Below are positions 34,104-44,735 of a DNA stretch of 64,000 nucleotides, one piece after another. Position numbers and translations under genes: made by a program. The stretch comes from Argyresthia goedartella (Eukaryota; Arthropoda; Insecta; Lepidoptera; Argyresthiidae): NCBI GenBank assembly GCA_949825045.1, contig OX463821.1, forward strand, positions 34,926,486 to 34,990,485, given 5' to 3'. The stretch's first letter is position 1, and the number at the start of each line of letters is the position of its first letter. The notes beneath the pieces are model-generated. The model did no database searches. It worked only from the letters and a program-made list of their open reading frames with translations, and was not told the origin of the DNA.

Positions 34104-34602
34104 CTATAAACAAAATTATTTGCCTTCTGCTCAAACAAAAACAATATTTTGCGAATCCCGCTCTTCTTTGAGAAAGTCCAAAAAAGGCTCGACTCAGTTT
34201 GATTAAAAACTTATCAATTCCCCGCCCGAATAACTATTCGCGCTGGACGATATTAATTCTCTCGGAAAAGAGCCCCAAGATTCGCTCGTCGATACGAAAA
34301 GTTGCTTCCCTGAGGAATCTGAATATTCTTTCGTAAGGTCTTTCGGAACAGGAATTGTATTATCGAAATCGTTAGGGCTGTCGAGGGGCCGCGACGTGAA
34401 GGGCCGGGGGGAGGGGAAAGGCACAATCAGGGAGCTTTGAATTCTTCGTTAACTTCTGACATACAAGACGTTCGATTTGAATACCCAGGTATATTTTGAT
34501 TATTTTCTGAGAGCAGGATAGCATAATTGACACCTTATGTCGTTAGAAAGAGATTGGCTAGTGGCGTTCGACTTTTCTTGGTCGATTTTAGAATCAACCA
34601 TG

Positions 34603-34640
34603 TCAAAGTGTTCGTTACGTTAGCGTAACGAACACTTTGA
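34603..34640. repeat. perfect 17-bp stem, 4-nt loop hairpin
   Basis: 'tcaaagtgttcgttacg' (34603-34619) is followed by a 4-base loop and its exact inverse complement at 34624-34640. The surrounding DNA to 35346 contains no recognised gene. Confidence 0.85.
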
Positions 34641-35346
34641 GGCCGGTTCCAGAGACGTCACAAGTGAACCAACTTTACGTGTCACCGGAAAAGTGTGCCC
34701 AATACGATTTAGGGAAACTATCACACTTGTGTAAAGTGTCCTAGACTCCCCCATATTATAATGCTGACGCCTGCGATATGCTTGTGCGAGGTTTGTCAAA
34801 TAAAAAGAACTGGTTTGAGATTAGAAGCTTCTGCTTTTGTCAGTTTTCACGTGAGAGGATTCCTAGAATGTCGCGTCTCGCGTCACAAAGGACTTTCTAC
34901 ACTTTAGTGTAGGTGGAGTATTAGTTTTATTTTCATCCCTCTCAGATTAAGTTTCCGACAACACGTCCACAGACACAGTCAATTACACCCACAAATTCTC
35001 GCCCATAAATCCTATTATTTCTCGTCGCAATATCGATTACCTTGAGATAGAAGCCTTTATTGTATGGGAGAGATATCTGTCCTCTGTCTGTTATAGGGAA
35101 TTCTATTTTACGAGAAAATTACAATAGATATTGATCTCCTGATCGGCTTTGATTGAATAGTTGAAACTTCCAATCGCATTTTGAAGGTTTCTACTTGGGT
35201 TCTCACTTTTTGAGGGTAAGTTATATTGTAGATAATATTTTAGTAGCTTAATTTATGAAATGCGCATAATAGAAAGAATGGTGCAATTATTACAAACAAT
35301 CAACGCGAGTTTTTATACAAAACTGCCTTTTTCGTAGCGAAATCTT
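34641..35346. other. unassigned region
   Basis: No gene or repeat recognised. The sequence is moderately AT-rich with short frames only. Confidence 0.4.
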
Positions 35347-36070
35347 ATTGACCGAGCGACGAAGCGTCTCCCTTTCACGATTGGGCAAAGATGCTTTCGT
35401 ATGTCCGGATGTGTGTCCGGTTGCTCTCTCTCCTCTATAGGCCACATTTCTCAACTGATTCGATAATTAAATAGAATTCTCCGCATTCTAACCTCAAAAT
35501 AGCAACCTCGCCGCTTGATTTTGGGATATCTTTACGAACCGAGAAGTTTACGGCACGAGCCGAAGGCGAGGTCGTAGCGAGGTTCGTACATATAAGCCTC
35601 TGCGAACTCGTAGGAAGTCTACTATTTTTGTCGATTCAGTTTTTGGAAATTTACAAAATGGCGGAGATATGGGGTTGAAACATCTAAAAAAACCGGTATA
35701 GACCAAACGGCTGAATATATTTTAACAAATAAGGTGTTGTTGGATTTGTGAGGATCGTAAAAATGATATAGGCTATTTAATTTTAGCGAAAAGTCGATAG
35801 GTTGGATTTTAGATAGCAAAATGTAGTTTACAAAGTTATAAACATAAACATTTACATACATTGCTTCTTGCCCTACACCAGGATACCCAGTGACCTGGGG
35901 CCAGAAACAGAGACGTCACACACATATAAGCAAGTTATTGGTGAGGCTGCTTCCATCTCCATGTACGTAATCAGGTGCATTCATAAGTTTGTGTGTGGTA
36001 TCGAAAGAAAATTAAGTTGGAATATTTGTATTTATAATAATTTCACTTATTCATCCGATAACATTCTAGG
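35347..36070 (+). repeat. dispersed repeat R2, long copy, carrying a nested SINE
   Basis: It begins 'attgaccgagcgacgaagcg' like 7518-7842 and ends with 'cacttattcatccgataaca'. The inner part 'atagcaaaatgtagtttaca' and 'aaagttattggtg' is shared with the R1 repeats. At 35840-35931 it is interrupted by a SINE-2 fragment. Confidence 0.65.
35840..35931 (-). mobile_element. SINE-2 fragment with 7-bp target-site duplication
   Basis: A minus-strand SINE-2 3' part ('ctgggtatcctggtgtaggg', 'caatgtatgtaaatgtttat') is flanked by AAGTTAT at 35833-35839 and 35932-35938. Related R1/R2 copies (for example 38655, 62030) have a single uninterrupted AAGTTAT at this point, so the pre-insertion sequence is known. 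Confidence 0.85.
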
Positions 36071-36855
36071 AAAGTCTAAGGGGTGGAAAATAATTAAAAA
36101 ATAACACCAATTTCCTGTATCGCGTGCGAGGTCTACAGCTGACAGAGACACTAGTCATTTAAATAATTAGTTTAAGGACACAACACTAAAGCGAACTCTC
36201 AGGTCTGAGCACAACTTGCAGATACGAGTATACAAATCAAATTCCCGCGCGAACTCATCAGGAGCTTCTCCAGTCGAGGAAACTCATTTCTGCGATCTCC
36301 TTTCACGCTCATGTGTTGTTGTTATGTTGGCGACACTGCGAGAACTTTATCTAACGAAATTTAAAAACAATCCCAGGAGACGCAGCGCAATTTATTTTGT
36401 TGCCGGCGAGATTGTTTCACCACTAGCTGTGGGTTGCGGCCCGGCGCACGAGCGGCAGCGGAAGCGACAAATACATAAATATTACTATTACATACAAAAT
36501 ACATAAATATCTTAATTGACACTTTTCCCCAATCACCACTTTCTTCCATTTGACATCTTTCCTGACTTGCCACTTGTCCCAATTCATTCTTCCATCAGTA
36601 CCTAAGTATGATATCAAGAGGTATAGAAAGGTGCAATAAGTGTACGAGTAGAAACTAAAGTAAGCTATAAATAAATCAAACGGACTTCTTCTGTTTCTAA
36701 AACAAAAGAGTCGATTAAAACCCTAATTTCAAATTAATTAAAATGCTCCAGTAACGTCATAAACTCTCATAGCGTTACTGGACCAAATATAACTAGGCGA
36801 AGAAAGTCAAGCGAACGTTGATTGACGCTGCGCTGCGCTGCGCTTAGGCTAACAG
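36071..36855. other. unassigned region
   Basis: No recognised gene. Degenerate 'cacttgtcccaattc' type repeats at 36515-36590 resemble the minisatellite at 32905. Short frames on both strands lack motifs. Confidence 0.35.
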
Positions 36856-37004
36856 TTAGGGTTCCGTACCCGAAGAGTGCCAAACGGTCCATTACTCAAA
36901 TAGGGCCCATTACTAAGCCTCTGCTGTCTGTCCGTCCGTCAGCGGATGTATCTCATGAACCGCAATATAGGTAGAGTGGAAATTTTTACTGAATGTTTTT
37001 TTCT
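36856..37004 (+). repeat. dispersed repeat R1, truncated
   Basis: It starts 'ttagggttccgtacccgaag' with 'ctgtctgtccgtccgtcagc' and 'tatctcatgaaccgcaatat', as in the full copy 61757-62155. It stops where the SINE at 37008 begins; the remaining 250 bp are missing rather than resuming afterwards. Confidence 0.7.
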
Positions 37005-37007
37005 GAA

Positions 37008-37300
37008 GAGGTCCGTGGTCTAATGGGTTTCACGCTTGCTTCTCACACAGGAGATGCAGGTTCGAATCCTGACGTGTACCAATTAGATAATAAATGTATC
37101 TTAAGTACATTATTGGACGTTCAGTGTTTCGGATGACACGTTAAGCTGTAGTCCCCGGCATCTATCGTTGTGTGGTAGTGGTCGTAAAACCCCTCCATCA
37201 AACCGCACTGAGCCAGCGTGGTGGAATATGGCTTAATCTTACTCTTATCCGGGTAAAGGCCTGTGCCCCTCGGTAGGGACATTAATGGGCTACTTTTTTT
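37008..37300 (+). mobile_element. SINE-3, full length, tRNA-derived
   Basis: The head has A box TGGTCTAATGG at 37016-37026 and B box GGTTCGAATCC at 37059-37069. The anticodon-arm region 'gcttgcttctcacacaggag' resembles tRNA-Glu. The first body part ('aattagata', 'cttaagtacattattggacg') is shared with SINE-1. After about 37125 it changes to the SINE-3 module ('gtgtttcggatgacacgtta', 'ctgagccagcgtggtgg', 'gacattaatgggcta'), also found at 22136-22377 and 34013-34103. Confidence 0.8.
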
Positions 37301-38543
37301 CTGTTGCCTTTTATTTATAAAACACGAGATTTTATGAATTAAAGGTGGTCCCCATACAAGAGAATGTTTTATGCCACCCTCGATTTAACAAACATACATG
37401 ACATATATGATCGTAGATTTCGCGGCGCAACACATGGTTTTGGTGGCGCCATTGTTTTGATGTCGGTTTGACAATCTTAGGATGCTGAGTTCGAATCCAC
37501 GTTTGGACATAACGTTTTCTCTTATTGTTTTTGTTTTATTATTTTTAGTGTGTATAAAGTGAGCGATTCCGTCGCGAACTTGAACGATTTTTTAAAATAC
37601 TTTCTATCGCTGCAGAAATTGATGTCGAAGTATCCCTAGACTTGTAGAATAGAGTTATACTCGTAGAGAATAGATGACTGGATATTGCTCACGGAGTAAT
37701 GGGTCGTACGCGCCTGGCCTACTTCTATGATATTATAGCTCTGTGGATGAATCGAAATAATTGTTGCATTTGTCAATGTAGCGATCAAAGTTTAAACACA
37801 CCACAGCCTTTATTTCTCAAACATTTAATTTTAGGACATAATGGGCCTTACCACAAAAACATAAACTACTGTTCAACACTTGTTTAAAAACAAAAATGTA
37901 TGGGATTGACGTTTGTTTTGAGGTTAAACGCTGTTTAATATTTTTTGTGGTAACACGAAGTATGTTGATGTTGAGCTCATCTGTAAAGGAGTTCTTCTCC
38001 CTTTGTTACAAGAAAATTATAAACTGCACAACAATTTATATTTGGATTATATGAATATTCTCTTTTCTGATACTTTACCAAAGTAATTATGTCGAGACCT
38101 ACTTACAGAAAATCGCAGTTAATCTAACCCTAAGGAGTTTATAGAAATTCATCAATTGAATTCACCTGAAAACTTCAAACCTAATACAGCAAAAGAAACA
38201 AACACAAAACTGTGAATATGAATTAGCACCTCAAATGTTAGCATCTCTTAAATAAACTTGAGTATTGATATCATCCTCCATAGTTCCACAGTATTGGAAA
38301 GTTGTTATTAAAAGTTCTGTTGAAACTACCCTTAAAATCGAGTTTTTAAAAATGAGATGCGAACTTCTGGTAAATCTAATTTCAAGGTTAGCATCTCAGC
38401 ATATTTTGATGGATTTCTAATGCACTGGGCATAGTTACACAGCTCTTGATAAGTTCTAATAATAGTTCTGTTGAAACAACCCTTCATACAATTATTATAA
38501 AAATGATATGCTGGTGTGGTGAATTTTGCTATATCAGAATCTC
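37301..38543. other. unassigned region
   Basis: No gene recognised. 'tgacaatcttaggatgctga' with 'gttcgaatccac' near 37470-37502 looks like a scrap of a tRNA-like or MITE end. The rest is AT-rich. Confidence 0.35.
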
Positions 38544-38955
38544 AAAAACCGGTCAAGTGCGAGTCTAACTCGCGCACGAAGGGATCCGTACCACCGTACA
38601 ATGGTAGGGATGGTGTGGAGTGAATAGTTTGGATTTTACATAGCAACATGTTGTTTACAAAGTTATTGGTGCGGCTACTTTTACACTCTTTGTACGTAAC
38701 CAGTCGCATTTATAAGTTTGTATGTGGTAATGAAAGAATTGTTGTATGGGAGCCCCCTTAAATATTTATTTTATTCCGTTTTTTAGTATTTGTTGTTATA
38801 GCGGCAACAGAAACCCATTCAACTGTCTCACTATCACGGTTTGTGACATACAGCCTGGTGACGGACGGACGGACGGACGGACGGACGGACGGACGGACAG
38901 GTGAGGCTTAGTAATTGGTTTCCGTTTGGCACCCTTCGGGTACGTACCCTAAAAA
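38544..38955 (-). repeat. dispersed repeat R1, full copy
   Basis: The ends are 'aaaaaccggtcaagtgcgag' and 'gggtacgtaccctaaaaac', the inverse of 61757-62155. Internal landmarks are 'tttacaaagttattggtgcg', 'tagcggcaacagaaac' and a (GGAC)n run at 38860-38898 that is much longer than in the other copies. No coding capacity; class unknown. Confidence 0.75.
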
Positions 38956-40440
38956 CTGACTTCAGTATTATGTATTTTCACAGTGTTGGATAGATACCGA
39001 AAATAGTTGTGTAAAACACCCCCATAAAAATAATCAAAATAAAAAATGAGATGCTGAAACTGGCGTTCTGGTCCAGCGCCGCTCCGCCAACAATTCCAAT
39101 CAACTGCCCAGGCCGTTCATTAAGGGCCGGCATTTAATCAATCAAGTGCATTTTGGTAATAATAGCATAATGCCTCTTGAGTACAATCGTGTTAAACATA
39201 AACATAATCATTTACATTCAGCACCGACATTATTTGTTAATTTGTATGTTTACAACGAATTGTACATAGTCTGTAGTTTTGTGCATTAACATGTATTAGT
39301 AAATAAAATTGCTTCTGGCCCCACACTAGGATACCCTGTGTTATAATATGTAATCTTTTATTGGGTTGTTAAGTTAGCAAGTAATACGCCTTCAATATTT
39401 GAGTTAATATTTATTAATGGGTTAATATTTCGAGTTAATATTTGAGTAGTTCGGTACAACTTTTATTACAAACCAGATTCAATCAGATCATTTTTATTTT
39501 AACGCCCGACTAAAAAGTGGTGTTATAATTGTGAAGCGTCTGTCAACTCAATCAAGAATCCATCACGTCTAGAAACACTTGGTCGATTCTATCGTACAAC
39601 ACTTCAGAGGGATCATTTTTCAGGGTTCATTACAACCTAGAAATTGCTGAACAACGTTTTCCAAAAGAAAATTAGGACAAAGGGAAAAGTAGATAATTCA
39701 TCGTTATGTTTGTTTGTGACATAAATATGACAGTATAGTTGTGCGATTTACAACATTTGTTTCATCTATTCGCTAGCTATATAAATGATATATAATAAAA
39801 ACTGGTCAAGTGCAGGTAGGCCTCGGACACAAATGGTTCGGTACCATAGCACAAGAACTGCCAGGACAAAAAAATAATTATATATATCCGAGTTTGGTTT
39901 CAACACCAATTGCACCACCGCCGACGATGATGGTTGCCGCGACATTTGCCGGATATTTGAATAATGATGATTTGATAATTCGCGGGGACATGAATATTAA
40001 AAACAAGTCTCTTGTGGGGGGCCACCGGAAGGTGTCTTCTGAAAAGCCCGTGAGGCACACACAACGCTGGGCCGCCTTTGGCCCTTTGGGCTTGTTAGAA
40101 GACGCCACCGGGTGCTGTCGACTGCTGCCGACACGTGTTGTGGCTGCCGACACGCATGCTGTTCGTCTGTAAAAGCTTTTAATTACAGAGAAGAGTGGAT
40201 AATTTGTAGATGAGCAGGTTATGGTAAACTATGTGACGAGACACGTAGATTGAGTCATTAAATATCATAGTTCTTACCTAAAAGTGTTTTACATATAAGT
40301 ATTTAGATGTTCAGTTCTTAGCCATGAGTAACTGAAACAATGTAAACAATGAAAAGTAAGGAAATATTTATTTCATATAATATAAAATGGCTTGTCGAGT
40401 GATAAAAATTTGTTTAACAACTACAGTTAATTATATTTAA
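38956..40440. other. unassigned region with element scraps
   Basis: A SINE-2 scrap (minus, 'ttgcttctggccccacacta') lies at 39309-39345. A diverged R1 start lies at 39799-39850. An open frame at 39810-40172 (120 codons) runs through GC-rich DNA with no recognisable domain; it starts inside the R1 scrap and is probably not a gene. Confidence 0.4.
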
Positions 40441-41106
40441 AAAACCGGTTAAGTGCGTGTCGGACTTCGCATATTTAGGGTTCCGTAATAAATGTAGAAT
40501 AAGAGCCAAAAAATATATAAGTAAGGTACACACTTCACATACACCAGATACACCCAGCCAAAATATCACTATCATTCTTCACCAGCAAATAATCACTTTG
40601 TTTTTCATAGTGTTTGTATAAATGACAAAGTTATATTTGGGGTTTGTAATAAATGTTTTATATCTTAAAAACTGCTTATTTTATTTTGTCCAAATCAATT
40701 GTGGTTGAAAGTGTTTATTGAGTTACACAACATAGATTTTTTAGATTTTTCACATTTTTTTCCATTTGGAAGATTCGTTCTCTTAACGATTTACTTTGAG
40801 GAAAAATTGTTTCAGGAACCGCAACGTCATTTTCGAGAACCTATCTTTAGACATTCCACATATATAGGTTGATGAAAAAAAAAGAAATCGTTTCAGTTCC
40901 ATGTAAAGGGAGAGGAGCCCCTTTATTTTTTTTTATTTTAGTTTAAAAATCGTAAAGCGGTTCACAGAATAGATCTTCACAACAAGTTTCAACTGTGCAG
41001 TCCTAATCGTTTCGGAATAAAATTGCTGTGACATAAGGACGGACGGACGGAGAGACGGACAGACAAAACTATAAGGGGTTCCTTATTTCTCTACGGAACC
41101 CTAAAA
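40441..41106 (-). repeat. dispersed repeat R1, long variant
   Basis: The left end 'aaaaccggttaagtgcgtgt' and right end 'tctacggaaccctaaaaac' match R1 termini, with 'ggacggacggacggagagac' near the right end. The interior (40500-41000) is different and longer than in the 38.5 and 61.8 kb copies. It therefore seems to be a subfamily sharing only the ends. Confidence 0.6.
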
Positions 41107-41647
41107 ACAGTTTCCTCAAGCGCTCTTTTAAGACAAAATTCACATATTAAATCTGTGGGCACGGCAGTGCCCCCGCCAAGCAGAGCGCGAAGCACTGGGG
41201 CACTACCCACCTTTTCTCGTAACGCTTCGTCGTTATTTTGAACTCTCAGAACTTGGGTTTCGATTATACCAGATCGACGAAATTCTCGGGATATGATGTC
41301 AATAGTAGACACATTAAACCCAAAAAGTTTCAGGTGCATAGCTCTTATAATTTAGATTTTATTGCTATCTAAAAAACCCCGATTTCATCACTGACTTACT
41401 CATTCACTGTTGATCAACAAAACTTTTAGGGCACTTCCTGAAGTCCTAGAAAGCTGAAATTTGGTATGTAGGCTAGTATTAGCACACAAACAACCGCAAA
41501 AACTTAAAACTTGGAATTTTCACCCCTTAACCCCCTAAACTAGGGGATAAATGTTAGTATGAGACTTCCGCAAATTTCGAAGCTAGAGGTCTGAAAATTT
41601 ATACAGTGACTGCTTCTTATAAATACTAACTTTACATAACCTTTAAT
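41107..41647. other. unassigned region, repeat-like
   Basis: The 'ctgaaatttggtatgtaggc' block at about 41455-41475 and neighbouring sequence are of a kind commonly repeated in arthropod genomes, but no second copy is visible here. No gene. Confidence 0.3.
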
Positions 41648-41787
41648 ACTCCATAAAGTTATGCAGCGATGGGCTAGCCCCCTGTCACGCAAAATGGAGT
41701 ATTCAAACACTGGCTGAAAATGGGCACATTTGTGCCTCTGCCACCTGCCGTATGGGAAAAGGCGTGACGCTATATTATTATTATTAA
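41648..41787 (+). mobile_element. SINE-1, 5'-truncated
   Basis: Body and 3' module in plus orientation: 'cagcgatgggctagccc', 'gtgcctctgccacc', 'tatgggaaaaggcgtgacgc', then a (ATT)n tail. The head is absent. Confidence 0.75.
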
Positions 41788-41996
41788 CTTTACATATTTC
41801 AGGACTTGAAATAAATCACCTACTCTTTAAATAATGGGCTGGAAGTTTGTATGGGTTTTCCTAGGGGACTTTCGTCAGGTTTTAGAATATTACTACAGTA
41901 CTTATTACTTATGGGACATCTATTTATGTTTCCGAATGTTATTCACGGGGTATGTTAAAAACCCCGGATCTTATGCAACTTACAAAAAGAATTGAA

Positions 41997-42362
41997 ATCC
42001 CACCAAAACATTTTCATGTAAAAAATGTAGCCAAGAAGAGGGAAACAAAAAGTTATCAGTTCTCAAGTAGAGCCAAGCTTCTAACTCTACACGCCCTAAC
42101 TGTACAGCCCTAACCTCACAAACTAGTAAGGTGTTAACTCAAAATATATGGCTTGGCCGTTTCGTTGCTTGCATTTTCCAATTTAAGCTCATGTGACGGT
42201 AGTGAAACGGCCAAGCCACATATTTTGAGTAAAGAGTTTGTGAGGTTAGGGCTGTACAGTTAGGGCGTGTAGAGTTAGAAGCTTGGCTCTACTTGAGAAC
42301 TGATAACTTTTTGTTTCCCTCTTCTTGGCTACATTTTTTACATGAAAATGTTTTGGTGGGAT
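41997..42362. mobile_element. large near-perfect palindrome (fold-back element)
   Basis: Bases 41997-42124 are exactly inverse complementary to the right arm ending at 42362 over 128 bp. After a short unequal segment, 42137-42163 pairs with 42204-42229 with one mismatch. The loop is about 40 nt (42164-42203). The arms contain 'ctaactctacacgccctaac' and 'ccacatattttgagtaaaga'. There is no ORF and no clear target duplication. Perfect arm identity means recent origin or active homogenisation; a transcript across it would form a long double-stranded hairpin. Confidence 0.92.
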
Positions 42363-42397
42363 ATTTATTACTGGAAATGTTAATTGCTTTAAACACT

Positions 42398-42520
42398 CGT
42401 GAGGAATCCTTCAATATCTATAGCTTCGGCGATGGGCTAACTCCCTGTCAATACTGAGTAATATATTACCGGCTAAACGTGGGCACCACTGTTGTCTCTG
42501 CCACCCCGTATGGGAATTCA
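42398..42520 (+). mobile_element. SINE-1 fragment
   Basis: The SINE-1 body and 3' module are present in plus orientation: 'gtgaggaatcctt', 'ggcgatgggctaactccctg', 'tgtctctgccaccccgtatg'. The head and tail are missing. It begins about 35 bp after the palindrome. Confidence 0.7.
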
Positions 42521-43156
42521 TATTGTTGAAGCAATCTTACCACTCATAATAAACTGACCCAATTTTTCTCTACGCGCAAAATAATAACGCTAGTGGATAT
42601 TTTTTGTATAATATCGGTAACTCTGCATACTATACTCATTTTGGACTTATCTCAAAAGCCGATATCAGTTATAATATCCCAGTAACTGAATGTAATGCAA
42701 AACGGAAACAGATTGAGCGATCCAAAAATACATCGCTTGCAACAGATTGTCTGAAAATTTTAATCTGTACTGAATTCGGCAGAACGAGCCACCCGACAAA
42801 TCCATGGCTCTTATGCAGGCGTTTTAAAATTTGGGCTCAAGCCAAGTAATTTATAAATGGTGACCGCTGATAGAGGTAATATGTAAGATAAGGTACATTT
42901 GAGGTTAACGAAGTTGACTTTATCGCATCATTTGCATGTGGCGCTGATTTGGTGCCACGTCGGGCGCCAAAAATATTTTACTGCACTTCCTTATAGTGTT
43001 AATTGTTAACATTTATGTTTCTACTACTCGTCTAATATTTGACGGTCTCCTGATGTCGGAATGCTCATGAATATTATTGTTTCCCAGAAGTTGTTGTTTC
43101 CTCTCAGCCGGACGCTACAGGCCATTCTGACGCTCATGATTTATCTGTACTTGTTT
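42521..43156. other. unassigned region
   Basis: No recognised gene; short frames only. Confidence 0.35.
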
Positions 43157-44610
43157 TTTTTTATTATTATTTATTGAATTATAGGTAAGAAATACATAAC
43201 ACATTCACAATCTATAAGATACTACATAATCATCGTGGGATTGTGCGCAGCACTTTCATTCTGCGTTATACAGTAGGTAGGTATTACATTATTCAAATTA
43301 AATTAGGTATTTTACATTTGATTTATAAGTATATAACAAAATTCTTAATTTAATATGTTAGTAGGTATTAAAATATTATTTATTATTTAGGTACTAACAG
43401 AGTTTAACATAAAATAAAAAATCTTAATCTAGGCTCTAAGCAGGGTTTTCATTTTTGGTCGGTTAGGTAGGTTAGGTAATACATAATGATATGATAAATT
43501 TCATTTCAACCGTATAATTAGAATAGGTAATAATTTATAGCTACAATTCATAGGTAGTTCAGTCAATTCATTCATAGGTAGGTAGGAAATTATTAATAAA
43601 ATATTATAATTTAAGGCAGCAATATATATGTAGTTACTAGGTATAATAAGTAGATATATGAGTATATAAGAACAACAACTAGAATCAGTTGGTTGTAGGT
43701 AAGATGGAAACAATGGCATAGCTCTAAACTAAAGCATCGCTAGAAAATAGTTTTTTAGTTTGATTTTAATATTAAATTGGGTCAGTGATTGTCTAGTTAC
43801 GGTGGGTAGGTTGTTGATAAGTCGCGGTACAAGATAAGAGCTGGTTCGCTCGCCGTAAAAGTTATTTGCCCGTGTTGTAACCAGTTTCTTTTGTGTGATG
43901 CGTCGAGTTTGTACAGGATGATTTATTTCTTGTTGTAGTTTAGCGTTGAAGAACTGTTCTTTGAGAAGCATGTAGTTGACGTTAGTGTGTATCGGAAGGG
44001 TTTGACAATACTTAAAGAGTTTTCCTTCATCATTTTTAAAACTATTTTTTATTTTAAAAGGTTCTATTAGTTTTAGAAGTTGTACTTGTAGTTTAAGAAT
44101 GGAGTCAAGATACGTTTTAAATGTGCGACCATAGCTCGTTAATCCATAATTTATAGTGGATTCACAAAATGACTTGTAAAGTAGAATTCTTGTTTTTTGA
44201 GGAATTCTGTTTTTGATAACATAGAAGTTAGCGAGCAGGGCGCGTAGCTTGTCGCAGACACGTTGTATATGTGGTCCCCAGCTGAATCTGTTGTCAATGA
44301 CCAGGCCAAGGTATGTATGGGCCTTCACAATCTCAATTTGTGGGCAGTCGCACGTATCACGACTGTCATGCAGATATGCGTGAGTATGGGCGATTAGTTT
44401 AGGTACAATTTCGGCGCTTTTGAGGTATGGGGATCGAATATTAATTAATTTTGTTTTAATAGAGTTAAGAACGAGACCAGTATCATGACACCATTTACTA
44501 ATATTGTTGAAGTCCTCCTGTAATTTATTTAGTGCAACATCAATATTGTTGTCTGAGGATAAAAGGCACGTTGTGTTGTTGTTGCGTGTTGCTATAGTGT
44601 GTGACATAAA
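43157..44610 (-). mobile_element. 5'-truncated LINE with A-rich tail
   Basis: A minus-strand LINE fragment. The T-rich run at 43157-43178 on the plus strand is its A-rich 3' tail, 43179-43728 is the 3' UTR, and 43729-44607 is the C-terminal part of ORF2. The 5' break falls just after the RT catalytic core. Confidence 0.75.
43729..44607 (-). pseudogene. ORF2 C-terminal fragment of a non-LTR retrotransposon (292 aa)
   Basis: The protein starts immediately after where the YADD box should be: LLSSDNNIDVALNKLQEDF, then ISKWCHDTGLVLNSIKTKLI (RT motif after the catalytic box), HTYLGLVIDNRFSWGPHI (thumb-proximal motif), a TINYGLTSYG block and a C-terminal NNLPTVTRQSL region. The frame is open throughout, but the endonuclease and RT catalytic residues are absent, so no activity is expected. 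The first Met is incidental. The sequence differs from the other three LINEs here; family assignment beyond the CR1/Jockey group is uncertain. Confidence 0.75.
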
Positions 44611-44639
44611 ATATTAATTTATTATTGCCAAGGCTGGTG

Positions 44640-44735
44640 TAAATGATTGTGTGTATAGTTGGGTGCTGTGTAGGGCCGATTGACTGTTAAGTACCTATGA
44701 CTTACAATGCTTTGAATTGAATTGAATTGAGATGA
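44640..44735 (+). mobile_element. possible LINE 3' end with (TTGAA)n tail
   Basis: A short sequence ends in 'tttgaattgaattgaattga', a simple-repeat tail like those of other LINE ends in this window. No coding part; it abuts the 5' break of the minus-strand LINE. Confidence 0.3.

Noticed and set aside
37008..37080. Functional tRNA gene
   Set aside because: A and B boxes are present but the acceptor stem and cloverleaf are not intact, and a SINE body follows.
39810..40172. 120-codon ORF
   Set aside because: Starts within a scrap of dispersed repeat R1, no recognisable domain, and the opposite strand is also open.
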